From: an uncultured Eubacteriales bacterium | Lineage (GTDB): Bacteria; Bacillota; Clostridia; Oscillospirales; Acutalibacteraceae | Length of the DNA stretch: 55,031 nt | NCBI GenBank assembly: GCA_934486705.1 | Contig: CAKSQS010000014.1 | Span: 1 to 55,031, forward strand | Direction: 5' to 3' | Shown: positions 24,604 through 31,809 of the stretch, piece by piece | Position numbering within the stretch: the first letter of the stretch is position 1 | How the letters are laid out: every line of letters starts with the position of its first letter | Program-made: the position numbers and the translations under genes | The notes under the pieces: model-generated | What the model saw: the letters and a program-made list of their open reading frames with translations, nothing else | Told to the model about the DNA's origin: nothing | Database searches by the model: none

Positions 24604-25398
24604 TCAGTTAAGCAGTGCTCTGTCGTTTGCAAATTCTTCACCGCTCAATTTGCTGAAAGCTTCAAGCAGATATTCAACCGTAAGCTTTTTCTTTTCCTCG
24701 CCCGAAACGTCGAGTATAATTTTACCGTTGTTCATCATAATAAGGCGGTTGCCGTGGGCTATTGCGTCGCGCATATTGTGGGTTACCATCATGGCGGTAA
24801 GCCCCTCTTCGGCTATAAACTTATCGGAAAGCTCAAGCACCTTTGCGGCGGTTTTCGGGTCGAGCGCCGCGGTGTGCTCATCAAGCAATAAAAGCTTCGG
24901 CTTTTTCATTACCGCCATTAAAAGCGTAAGCGCCTGGCGCTGACCGCCCGAGAGCAGCCCCACCTTTGCCGAAAGGCGGTTTTCAAGCCCTAAATCAAGC
25001 TCGGAAAGCATTTTTTTGAATTGCTCGCGCTCGTGCTTGTTTATCGCCCATTTAAGCCCACGCCTTTGCCCCCTGCGGGCTGCAAGCGCCATATTTTCCT
25101 CTATCCACATATCCGCCGCAGTGCCCATCATAGGGTCTTGAAAAACACGCCCCAAATACTTTGCGCGCTTGTGCTCGGGCAGACGTGTAACGTCTGTGCC
25201 GTCAATTATTATAGCGCCGCTGTCCACCGGGTATACGCCCGCTATCATATTAAGCATAGTGGATTTTCCCGCGCCGTTTCCGCCTATAACGGTGACAAAA
25301 TCGCCGTCGTTAAGGGTTAAATTAAGCCCGTTAAGCGCTTTCTTTTCGTTTATTGTGCCGGGGTTAAAGGTTTTATAAACATTTTTAATTTCAAGCAT
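24604..25398 (-). CDS. ABC transporter ATP-binding protein (Trp/Tyr-type)
   Basis: A 264-residue ATPase with Walker A G-G-N-G-A-G-K-S-T (about 38-46), signature L-S-G-G-Q-R-Q-A-L (about 149), Walker B L-L-L-L-D-E-H-T-A-A-L-D-P and the switch histidine in M-V-T-H-N-M. It belongs to the group annotated as putative tryptophan/tyrosine transporters. It overlaps the permease gene by 8 bases. Confidence 0.93.
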   Translation of the reverse strand: MLEIKNVYKTFNPGTINEKKALNGLNLTLNDGDFVTVIGGNGAGKSTMLNMIAGVYPVDSGAIIIDGTDVTRLPEHKRAKYLGRVFQDPMMGTAADMWIEENMALAARRGQRRGLKWAINKHEREQFKKMLSELDLGLENRLSAKVGLLSGGQRQALTLLMAVMKKPKLLLLDEHTAALDPKTAAKVLELSDKFIAEEGLTAMMVTHNMRDAIAHGNRLIMMNNGKIILDVSGEEKKKLTVEYLLEAFSKLSGEEFANDRALLN

Positions 25399-26308
25399 CG
25401 GCTTTTACCTCCTCTGCGGGTTTCACGCGCTTTTCGGCAAGCTTGCCTTTCCAATACGGTACTCCGAGGAAGAGCGCCACAACCGCCGCGGTAAGCATTT
25501 TAAGGTCGTTTGCGGGAAGACCGAGCCACAAAACGAAGGATATAACTATATAGTAGATAACGCCGCCCAAAACCGCGCCTAAAAGCTTTAGGGCAAAGTT
25601 TTTAAATATCTTGCCGAATACCACATCGCCTATTATTATAGCGGCAAGACCTATTACTATGGCGCCGCGCCCCATATTAACGTCGGCAAAGCCCTGGTAC
25701 TGCGCAAGCAGCCCGCCCGAGAGTGCCACAAGACCGTTTGATACAACAAAGCCTATTATCTTGTTTGTGGCGGTATTTATTCCGTTAGCCCGCGCCATTG
25801 CCTGATTGCAGCCCGTGGCTCTCAGCGAATGACCCAGTTCTGTGCCGAAGAACCAATAAAGCAACGCGATTATTACAACAACGAATATGCCGCAGACTAT
25901 AAGTGATTTATTTATGTTCCTGAGAGAAACCAAAAGTATTTTTCTGTATTTCATAGCCGAAAGCGGCTGATTCGCCTTGCCGCTCATAATGCGAAGGTTT
26001 ACCGAATAAAGGGCTATTTGCGTAAGTATTCCGGCAAGAATTGCAGGTATGCCGAATTTAGTGTGCAGAACGCCCGTTACAAAGCCCGCCGCACAGCCCG
26101 CAAGTAATGATAAAAGCATGGCAAGATATATGTTCATTCCGCCCGCGGTACATACAACCAGCACCGCGCCGCCCGTGCCGAACGAGCCGTCTACCGTAAG
26201 GTCGGCAAGGTCAAGTATTTTATAGGTGATAAACACGCCTACCGCCATAATACCCCATATTGCGCCCTGCGCCACCGCGCCCGGCAAAGAACTGAGAAAT
26301 GATAGCAT
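25391..26308 (-). CDS. ABC transporter permease (Trp/Tyr-type)
   Basis: A 305-residue permease with about eight to nine hydrophobic helices, of the branched-chain-amino-acid-like permease fold. It begins with A-I-W-G-I-M-A-V-G-V-F-I-T-Y-K-I-L-D-L-A-D-L-T-V-D, typical of the TrpY-type permease. The short lysine-rich tail is cytoplasmic. It lies between the binding-protein and ATPase genes and is separated from the former by a hairpin. Confidence 0.92.
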   Translation of the reverse strand: MLSFLSSLPGAVAQGAIWGIMAVGVFITYKILDLADLTVDGSFGTGGAVLVVCTAGGMNIYLAMLLSLLAGCAAGFVTGVLHTKFGIPAILAGILTQIALYSVNLRIMSGKANQPLSAMKYRKILLVSLRNINKSLIVCGIFVVVIIALLYWFFGTELGHSLRATGCNQAMARANGINTATNKIIGFVVSNGLVALSGGLLAQYQGFADVNMGRGAIVIGLAAIIIGDVVFGKIFKNFALKLLGAVLGGVIYYIVISFVLWLGLPANDLKMLTAAVVALFLGVPYWKGKLAEKRVKPAEEVKADA

Positions 26309-26336
26309 TTTTAAATTCCTTTCAAAACCGCAATAA

Positions 26337-26363
26337 GCGATAGGGTATAATACGCCCTATCGC
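26337..26363. other. Hairpin between binding protein and permease genes
   Basis: GCGATAGGG (26337-26345) pairs with CCCTATCGC (26355-26363) over a 9-base loop. No T-run follows on the minus strand, so it is more likely an mRNA end-stabilising or partial-termination hairpin, keeping the binding protein more abundant than the permease. Confidence 0.65.
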
Positions 26364-26382
26364 CATAGCTTAATTTTTTTAT

Positions 26383-27360
26383 TTACTGAATTGCCGTGTA
26401 ATCGTTCGGAACGGTTATGCCGAGCTTATCGCAGCGCTCCTTAATATACTTCTTAACCGGAGCGGAATCAAAAGCAATATCCATATCGGCGGGGTCTTTT
26501 CCGTTTACAAGTATGTCATACGCCATTTCGCCCGCTTTTTTTCCTATGCTGTAATAATCGATTGAAAGGGTCGCAATGCCGCAGCCGTTGCAAATACCCT
26601 TTTCACCCGCGATAATCGGGATTTTTTTAGGTTCTGCAATGTTGTTTATTATCTGCACGTTTGAAGCCATCGTGTTATCGGTAGGAACATAAATAGCGTC
26701 AACCTCGGCGCAGGCGGTGGTTACTACCTGTGCCAGATCGTTTGAATCGGCGCTTGTATACTCCTTGGTTTCAATGCCGAGCTTTTTAAAATATTTTGCA
26801 ATTTCGGTTGCCTGATATTTTGAGTTCGCTTCGCCCGAGCAATAAAGTATGCCTACCTTTTTAGCGTTCGGCAGCAGCTCTTTGAACATATCCGCTTGTT
26901 TATCAAGCGGTGCTAAATCGGATGTGCCGGTCGCGTTAATGCCTGTCTTGCCTGTCCAGTCCTTTAAATCAATTTCAAGGGCGGTTGCGTAATCGGTTAT
27001 TGAAGTGCCTACAATCGGAATGCTTTCCGTTCCCGAAACCGCCGCCTGCAAAGCGCCCGTGGCGTTTGCGAATATAAGATCAACCTTGCTTGATACAAAC
27101 TGGTTTACTATTGTGGTGCAGGTGGCCGATTCGCCTGCGGCGTTTTGCTCCTTAAACTCAACCTTATCGCCTAACTTTTCCTGCAATGACTCTTTAAAAC
27201 CTTTTGTCGCTGCGTCCAGCGCCTCGTGCTGTGCTAATTGGCAAATGCCCACAGTGTATTTATCCTTTTCCTTTTTTTCTCCGCAGCCCGCGAACGAAAC
27301 GCAGAGGGCGGCAGCAAGTGTGAGTGCCGTTACCGCAGATAATATTTTTTTAATTTTCAT
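26383..27360 (-). CDS. ABC transporter substrate-binding lipoprotein (TrpX-like)
   Basis: A 325-residue binding protein with a signal peptide and lipobox F-A-G-C (cysteine at about residue 26). The start of the mature domain reads Y-T-V-G-I-C-Q-L-A-Q-H-E-A-L-D, characteristic of the TrpX-like family annotated for tryptophan or tyrosine. The ligand is a family-based guess. It is the first gene of the operon, with AAGGAGA before the ATG, and its promoter contains a perfect palindrome. Confidence 0.93.
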   Translation of the reverse strand: MKIKKILSAVTALTLAAALCVSFAGCGEKKEKDKYTVGICQLAQHEALDAATKGFKESLQEKLGDKVEFKEQNAAGESATCTTIVNQFVSSKVDLIFANATGALQAAVSGTESIPIVGTSITDYATALEIDLKDWTGKTGINATGTSDLAPLDKQADMFKELLPNAKKVGILYCSGEANSKYQATEIAKYFKKLGIETKEYTSADSNDLAQVVTTACAEVDAIYVPTDNTMASNVQIINNIAEPKKIPIIAGEKGICNGCGIATLSIDYYSIGKKAGEMAYDILVNGKDPADMDIAFDSAPVKKYIKERCDKLGITVPNDYTAIQ

Positions 27361-27384
27361 TTTGATCTATCTCCTTTAAATGAT

Positions 27385-27413
27385 ATTATATCGCTTTAAA
27401 GCGATAAAGTCAA
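27385..27413 (-). promoter_or_regulatory. Promoter of the ABC transporter operon
   Basis: On the minus strand TTGACT (27408-27413) and TATAAT (27385-27390) are 17 bases apart, 24 bases before the start codon. The short leader leaves no room for a T-box or riboswitch. Confidence 0.88.
27389..27406. promoter_or_regulatory. Perfect 18-bp palindromic operator inside the promoter
   Basis: TATCGCTTTAAAGCGATA is a perfect palindrome filling almost the whole spacer between -35 and -10. A protein bound here would block RNA polymerase, so it is a strong repressor-operator candidate. The regulator is not adjacent. Candidates in the window are YerC and the Crp-like protein, but nothing links them to this site. 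Confidence 0.7.
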
Positions 27414-27467
27414 GCGCTTTTTTAATATATTCCAAAAACGGTGGGAATAAGCGGGTTTCTACTGTCG

Positions 27468-27492
27468 GTAGAGTGGTTTTCGGCGACTCTAC
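27468..27492. other. Inverted repeat between divergent promoters
   Basis: GTAGAGT (27468-27474) and ACTCTAC (27486-27492) form a 7-bp stem, extendable by two pairs. The TCTACTG heptamer also occurs as a direct repeat on either side. Its role is unknown. It lies between the ABC and degV promoters. Confidence 0.4.
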
Positions 27493-27534
27493 TGCGGATT
27501 TTCGGGCATTAGAATAAAGAAAATTTCTGTTAGG

Positions 27535-27563
27535 TTGAAAAAACGGTGAAAAAGCGTTATAAT
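27535..27563 (+). promoter_or_regulatory. Promoter of degV
   Basis: TTGAAA (27535-27540) and TATAAT (27558-27563) are 17 bases apart, 35 bases before the ATG at 27599, which is preceded by AAAAGGAG. Confidence 0.85.
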
Positions 27564-27598
27564 AGATACAGATAACGAAACAAAAAGGAGACCCGACC

Positions 27599-28459
27599 AT
27601 GATTTCTATTTTCACAGATACATCGGCAAATCTGCCGATTTCACTTATACGTAAATATAATATTTCACTTTTGCCCTTTTCTTATACCGTAAACGGTAAA
27701 GAGCTGCCGTATGCCGATGAATGGGAAACGGGCGGTAAAAAATTCTATAACGCAATGCGCGAGGGTGCGGAAATTAAAACCTCAATGATAAATCCCGATA
27801 TTATAAATTCCGGTTTCAGAAAAAGTCTTGAAAACGGGGACGACGTATTATATATAGGTATGTCGGGCGGGATAAGCGGAACGGCGCACAGCGCCGCAAC
27901 AGTTGCCGAGGAGCTGCGCACCGAATTTCCCGAGCGGTCGGTCGCGGCAATTGATACCTATGCCGCGTCGCTGGGTGAAGGGCTGCTCGTTATCCGCGCC
28001 GCCGAAATGCGTGACAGCGGAATTTCCTTTAAGGATATAGAAGCCTGCATTTTAAACGAGCGCAACACAATGTGCCAATATTTCACGGTTGACGATTTGA
28101 AATACCTTAAAAAAGGCGGAAGAATAAGCGGCAGCGCTGCAATGATAGGCACGCTGCTCAACATAAAGCCGATTTTAAAGGGTGATGAAACGGGGCATAT
28201 TATATCCTGCGGAAAGGCGCGCGGCAAAAAGGCGGCGCTTAACGCCCTTGCCGAAAAATACGGCGCGCTTGCCGCCGATAAAAAGGCGGATATAGGCATT
28301 GCCCACGCCGACGCACCCGAGGACGCGGAGACGCTTATCGCCTTGCTTAAAAAGCAGGGCCTTAAGGGTAAGGTACTTAACGTTTGCTACGAGCCCGTAA
28401 CCGGCTCGCACGTAGGTCCGGGCACGGTGGCGCTCTTCTTCCCGGGAACGGAGAAATAA
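27599..28459 (+). CDS. DegV family fatty-acid-binding protein
   Basis: A 286-residue DegV protein. These bind fatty acids and pass them to the fatty acid kinase FakA for phosphorylation. The head pocket motifs are D-T-S-A-N-L-P (about 7-13), S-G-G-I-S-G-T-A (about 90) and D-T-Y-A-A-S-L-G-E-G, with K-K-G-G-R-I-S-G-S and the closing V-G-P-G-T-V-A-L-F-F. No fakA gene is nearby. Its last 73 bases are overlapped by the oppositely directed small gene at 28387. Confidence 0.93.
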   Translation: MISIFTDTSANLPISLIRKYNISLLPFSYTVNGKELPYADEWETGGKKFYNAMREGAEIKTSMINPDIINSGFRKSLENGDDVLYIGMSGGISGTAHSAATVAEELRTEFPERSVAAIDTYAASLGEGLLVIRAAEMRDSGISFKDIEACILNERNTMCQYFTVDDLKYLKKGGRISGSAAMIGTLLNIKPILKGDETGHIISCGKARGKKAALNALAEKYGALAADKKADIGIAHADAPEDAETLIALLKKQGLKGKVLNVCYEPVTGSHVGPGTVALFFPGTEK

Positions 28460-28773
28460 GGCAATTGCTGCTGCCCCAATTCTGCGGCTCTGTCCGTTAT
28501 TTGCCCTGAAATATTCAGCCCCGCAATAAGCCCGAACTGAAAGTAAATATTTTTTATAAGCATTTCACGGCGGGATATTTCATTGTAAATTTCCTCTTGC
28601 TCCTCTGTATCGGGGAAATACTTTTCAAGTAATTTTTCGGTTTCAGCTTCCATATTTTTTATTTCGGTTTCATAATCGGTGCGGTTTTCTTCATCGCAAG
28701 TAACCCCGCCCGTTAAAAGATAATCGGCTATTTTCGACAGCTTGCATCTTTCCAACATATTTGAAAATTCCAT
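28387..28773 (-). CDS. Small DUF6809-like protein
   Basis: A protein of up to 128 residues, divergent from an XRE regulator. The N-terminal part is charged and helical, with E-M-L-I-K-N-I-Y-F-Q-F-G-L-I-A-G-L recalling the F-x-x-G-F-x-L-G end of DUF6809 proteins. I chose the ATG at 28773, which has AAGGTGG upstream; earlier ATGs lie at or next to the promoter. The last ~25 residues are read antisense to the end of degV and look like run-on beyond a normal family end. Function unknown. Confidence 0.55.
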   Translation of the reverse strand: MEFSNMLERCKLSKIADYLLTGGVTCDEENRTDYETEIKNMEAETEKLLEKYFPDTEEQEEIYNEISRREMLIKNIYFQFGLIAGLNISGQITDRAAELGQQQLPYFSVPGKKSATVPGPTCEPVTGS

Positions 28774-28795
28774 TTTTACCACCTTCATTACATAT

Positions 28796-28836
28796 GTTCG
28801 TTTGTACAAATACAATTATAAATACGTTCGTTTGTA
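28796..28836. promoter_or_regulatory. Direct repeats GTTCGTTTGTA, likely XRE operators
   Basis: The 11-mer GTTCGTTTGTA occurs at 28796-28806 and 28826-28836, 30 bases apart (about three helical turns). One copy lies between the -35 and -10 of the minus-strand promoter and the other near its start point. A palindrome TTTGTACAAA (28801-28810) and an inverted ACAAAC (28845-28850) add further symmetry. This is the pattern expected of a small repressor's control region. Confidence 0.6.
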
Positions 28837-28843
28837 AAGTCAA
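28815..28843 (-). promoter_or_regulatory. Promoter of the DUF6809-like gene
   Basis: On the minus strand TTGACT (28838-28843) and TATAAT (28815-28820) are 17 bases apart, with a leader of about 35 bases to the chosen ATG. On the plus strand TATAAT (28865-28870) may serve the XRE gene, without a clear -35. Confidence 0.78.
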
Positions 28844-28903
28844 CACAAACATTTGATTGTATTGTATAATTATATAACTATACAAAAAGGAATGTTTTTA
28901 ATT

Positions 28904-29128
28904 ATGAAAAAATACAATGAAATTCTTAGAGATCTGCGCGAGGACAGGGATCTTAATCAAAAGGATGTAGCCAAAATTCTGGAAATGAAACAGCAGCAAT
29001 ACTCAAACTACGAAAGGGGAGCAAGAGAATTGCCGCTTTCACATTTAAAAACATTATGCGCTTTTTATAATGTATCAGCCGATTATATTTTAGGTTTACC
29101 CAAAGATATGCCGTATCCGGAAAGATAG
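28904..29128 (+). CDS. XRE family transcriptional regulator
   Basis: A 74-residue Cro/C1-type helix-turn-helix protein; the domain fills it (L-R-E-D-R-D-L-N-Q-K-D-V-A-K-I-L then Q-Q-Q-Y-S-N-Y-E-R-G-A-R-E-L-P). It ends with N-V-S-A-D-Y-I-L-G-L-P, the classic C-terminal motif of this group. I chose the ATG at 28904 with AAAAGG 13 bases upstream; an earlier in-frame ATG at 28892 sits directly on that site. It probably represses itself and the divergent gene through the direct repeats. Confidence 0.85.
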   Translation: MKKYNEILRDLREDRDLNQKDVAKILEMKQQQYSNYERGARELPLSHLKTLCAFYNVSADYILGLPKDMPYPER

Positions 29129-29134
29129 ATTATC

Positions 29135-29338
29135 TTAGATGTTGGAAGAATACCCCTCAGTCACTGGCGTGACAGCTCCCCTCTATTTCGGCAAAGCCGA
29201 AAAGAAGGGAGCCTTTGGTTTGCAAAATAGGCTCCCCTGTGTAAGGGGAGCTGGAAAAACCGTAGGTTTTGCCTGAGGGGTTGTTGCAAATTAGATGTTA
29301 GATATTAGACAGTAGACATTAGAAGAATACCCCTCAGT
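29135..29338. repeat. MITE-like palindromic repeat with a truncated second copy
   Basis: Terminal inverted repeats ACCCCTCAG (29152-29160) and CTGAGGGGT (29273-29281) enclose nested arms CAGCTCCCCT (29173-29182)/AGGGGAGCTG (29244-29253) and GGGAGCCT (29207-29214)/AGGCTCCC (29229-29236). A short heptad-like array (TTAGATG, TTAGATA, TTAGACA, GTAGACA, TTAGA) follows at 29291-29319. Then a 17-base exact repeat of the left end (29145-29161) recurs at 29322-29338, marking a truncated second copy. No transposase gene is present. It fills the 228-base gap between two convergent genes. Confidence 0.8.
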
Positions 29339-29356
29339 GCCTTTGTAAAAACCGAA

Positions 29357-30343
29357 TTATTCAATAACCGTCTTTTTTCTTGAAACGTCGATTGAAACGG
29401 TCGTACCCTCGCCGACCGCCGAGTCGGCGCTTATTTTATGCCCTAAATTTTCGCAGATTTGCCAGCACAAATAAAGCCCCAGTCCGCTTGCTTGCCTATC
29501 CCGTCTGCCGTTGCAGCCGGTGTAGCCGTTTTCAAAAATACGGGGCAGGTCTTCTGCTGCTATGCCTATTCCCGTATCCTTTATTACTATTTTGCCGTTT
29601 TCAAAATATACCGATATTCCGCCCGACGGGGTGTATTTGAGCGCGTTTGAAAGCACCTGCTCTATAACGAACGAAAGCCACTTTTCATCGGTTATTACGC
29701 ACGCGTCGGCGGGGGTGTAATTGAGGGTCAGCTTGCGCTCTATAAACTCGCCCGCAAACTTTTTTACCGAGCGGCGTATTATTTTATCAAGGTCGTATTC
29801 CTTTATTAAATAATCTGTGCTGTCTGCATTAAGGCGCAGGTAGGTCAGCACCATTTCAACGTATTGCTCAATTCTGAAAAGCTCGTTTGAAAGCCTGCGG
29901 GAGGCGGGCGCGTCCTCGTTTTGCAGCGTCAGCTTCATTGCGGCTATGGGCGTTTTTATCTGGTGTACCCAAACGGTGTAGTAGCTTACCGTATCCGCAA
30001 GCCGCCTGTTGTTTTCTGCCGAAAGCTCGGCATAGCCCCGCTTTAAAATATCAATGAGATTTTGGTAGTCCTCCTCGGTTATTCCGTCGGGCAGGGGCAG
30101 GTCTTCAAGCAAAATCGAATCGGGGGTTTTAAGCCCTGATAAGGATATGTGCAATTTACGCACACGCAAAAAATCAATAATCGCAAAAATCACCGCTAAC
30201 GAAGCGCAAAGCGCGGCGGGGTAGAGCACCGCCCCGAGCGGTAGGCGGTAAAAATAAAACGAAAGCGCAAAAACAGCGCAAAAAGCAGCGCCCGCGGCTA
30301 TGTACCGTCTGCGCTGCTTTAAGTATTTCAAGAAAAGCCCCAT
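29357..30343 (-). CDS. BceS-like intramembrane-sensing histidine kinase
   Basis: A 328-residue sensor kinase. Two N-terminal membrane segments (about 14-32 and 38-58) are joined by only a few residues, as in kinases that sense through a partner membrane protein. The phosphorylated histidine is H127 in V-W-V-H-Q-I-K-T-P. The ATPase domain has N-A-L-K-Y-T-P, D-T-G-I-G-I and G-L-G-L-Y-L. The usual BceAB-type ABC transporter is not next to it. It follows the response regulator gene by 9 bases. Confidence 0.92.
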   Translation of the reverse strand: MGLFLKYLKQRRRYIAAGAAFCAVFALSFYFYRLPLGAVLYPAALCASLAVIFAIIDFLRVRKLHISLSGLKTPDSILLEDLPLPDGITEEDYQNLIDILKRGYAELSAENNRRLADTVSYYTVWVHQIKTPIAAMKLTLQNEDAPASRRLSNELFRIEQYVEMVLTYLRLNADSTDYLIKEYDLDKIIRRSVKKFAGEFIERKLTLNYTPADACVITDEKWLSFVIEQVLSNALKYTPSGGISVYFENGKIVIKDTGIGIAAEDLPRIFENGYTGCNGRRDRQASGLGLYLCWQICENLGHKISADSAVGEGTTVSIDVSRKKTVIE

Positions 30344-30352
30344 AGCAATTCC

Positions 30353-31027
30353 TCAATTCTCAATAATATACCCCACGCCGAATTTCGTGGTTATAAAGCC
30401 CTCAAGCCCCGCCGCCTCAAGCCTTTTTCTAAGGCGGTTCACGTTTACCGAGAGTGTGTTTTCATCCACAAAGCTGTCAGTCTCCCACAGCTGCTCCATA
30501 AGCTTTTCGCGGCTGACAACCTTACCCTTATTTTTCATAAGGGTGAGTAAAATGCGGTATTCGTTCTTTGAAAGGGGTATTTTTTCGTTTTTATATAAAA
30601 AGCTGCCGTCGCCCGTGTTAAGCATAGCGCCCCTATGCTCCAAAACAGGAACGGAGGGCGCAAAATCATAGGTTCTGCGCAGCAGCGCCTGTATTTTCGC
30701 AATGAGCACGCTGCCGTCAAACGGTTTTGCTATAAAATCGTCCGCGCCCATATTCATTGCCATTATCATATTCATATTATCCGCCGCAGAGGAAATAAAA
30801 ATAACGGGCACGTTTGAAACGCGGCGAATTTCCCCGCACCAGTGGTAGCCGTTGAAAAAGGGCAGAGAAATATCCAAAAGCACTATATGCGGGTCAAAGC
30901 GTGAAAATTCCGCCATAACGCTATGAAAATCCGTTACTATGTGCGCGGTTATATCCCACGTTTCAGCCTGTTCGCGCACGCCCTCGGCAATTCCGCGGTC
31001 GTCTTCAACTATAAGCAGCCGATACAT
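30353..31027 (-). CDS. OmpR-family response regulator (BceR-like)
   Basis: A 224-residue regulator. The receiver domain has the acidic pair E-D-D near residue 9, phosphoacceptor D52 in L-L-D-I-S-L-P and K101 in A-K-P-F. The C-terminal winged helix (about 130-222) contains N-E-Y-R-I-L-L-T-L-M and V-N-R-L-R-K-R-L. It is paired with the kinase downstream, and the targets are likely envelope-stress genes by family analogy. Confidence 0.94.
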   Translation of the reverse strand: MYRLLIVEDDRGIAEGVREQAETWDITAHIVTDFHSVMAEFSRFDPHIVLLDISLPFFNGYHWCGEIRRVSNVPVIFISSAADNMNMIMAMNMGADDFIAKPFDGSVLIAKIQALLRRTYDFAPSVPVLEHRGAMLNTGDGSFLYKNEKIPLSKNEYRILLTLMKNKGKVVSREKLMEQLWETDSFVDENTLSVNVNRLRKRLEAAGLEGFITTKFGVGYIIEN

Positions 31028-31038
31028 ACATCATCACC

Positions 31039-31809
31039 CTATTTAATAAATGAAAAGCCGAGTACCGCCACGCCTAATACCACCAAAATAACGCCCGTGG
31101 CGATATTTAAAGAACGCGGGCTTGTTTTGTTTGCTATTTTCGCCGCTATGCGGGCAAATACAAGCGTGAACACAATGCAAAGCGCAAATGGCAGCATATC
31201 GGGCAAGCCGCCTATTGCAAAGTGCGAAACAGAGCCCGTAAGGGCGGTAAAGGTCATTATAAAAACGCTTGTTCCCACGGCGGTTTTAAGCTCGTAGCCC
31301 ATTACGCTTGTAAGCAGCAGAAGCATCATCATTCCGCCGCCCGCACCCACAAAGCCGCAAATAAAACCGACCGCCGCCCCGCAAAGGGCTGATTTTATAA
31401 TTCGGGTTTTAAGCGGTATTGCCGCCATATCCTCTTTTGTGGTCATAACCGGCTTTACTATAAACTTTATTCCGAGCAGCAGCGTCATAAACACCGAGAA
31501 ATTGCCCATTGCGGCAGATGGCACAAGGCTTGATACATAGCTGCCCACAACCGTGAAAAGCAGCACGCTTGCCATCATGACAACGCCGTTTTTAATATCA
31601 AGATTTTTATTTTTGCCGTATGTATAGGCGGAAACGGCGCTTGCCAGCACGTCCGACGCGAGCGCGATTCCCACCGCGGTATACGGCTCAATTCCCAAAA
31701 AGGTTACAAGCATAGGGGTTATTACCGCCGCGGCGCTCATTCCGGCAAAGCCCGTGCCGAGCCCCGCGCCCATACCCGCAAGTAAACAAATTAAAACAGT
31801 TTTAAGCAT
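31039..31809 (-). CDS. TauE/SafE family permease
   Basis: A 256-residue membrane protein with about eight hydrophobic helices and the family repeats G-x-G-T-G-F-A-G-M-S and G-F-I-C-G-F-V-G-A-G-G-G. Members export or import sulfite, sulfoacetate or other small organic anions; the substrate here is unknown. The start overlaps the upstream gene by 8 bases, and the response regulator gene begins 11 bases after its stop. Confidence 0.9.
   Translation of the reverse strand: MLKTVLICLLAGMGAGLGTGFAGMSAAAVITPMLVTFLGIEPYTAVGIALASDVLASAVSAYTYGKNKNLDIKNGVVMMASVLLFTVVGSYVSSLVPSAAMGNFSVFMTLLLGIKFIVKPVMTTKEDMAAIPLKTRIIKSALCGAAVGFICGFVGAGGGMMMLLLLTSVMGYELKTAVGTSVFIMTFTALTGSVSHFAIGGLPDMLPFALCIVFTLVFARIAAKIANKTSPRSLNIATGVILVVLGVAVLGFSFIK

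Noticed and set aside
27361..27600. T-box or riboswitch for the Trp/Tyr-type ABC transporter
   Set aside because: The promoter lies only 24 bases before the start codon, leaving no leader long enough. The inverted repeat at 27468-27492 is upstream of that promoter.
28787..28800. LexA box near the DUF6809-like gene
   Set aside because: GTTC is present at 28796-28799, but the matching GAAC half-site four bases upstream is missing (TTAC).
29291..29319. CRISPR-like array from the heptad repeats
   Set aside because: Units are about 7 bases, imperfect and without spacers, and no cas genes are present. It belongs to the MITE-like element.
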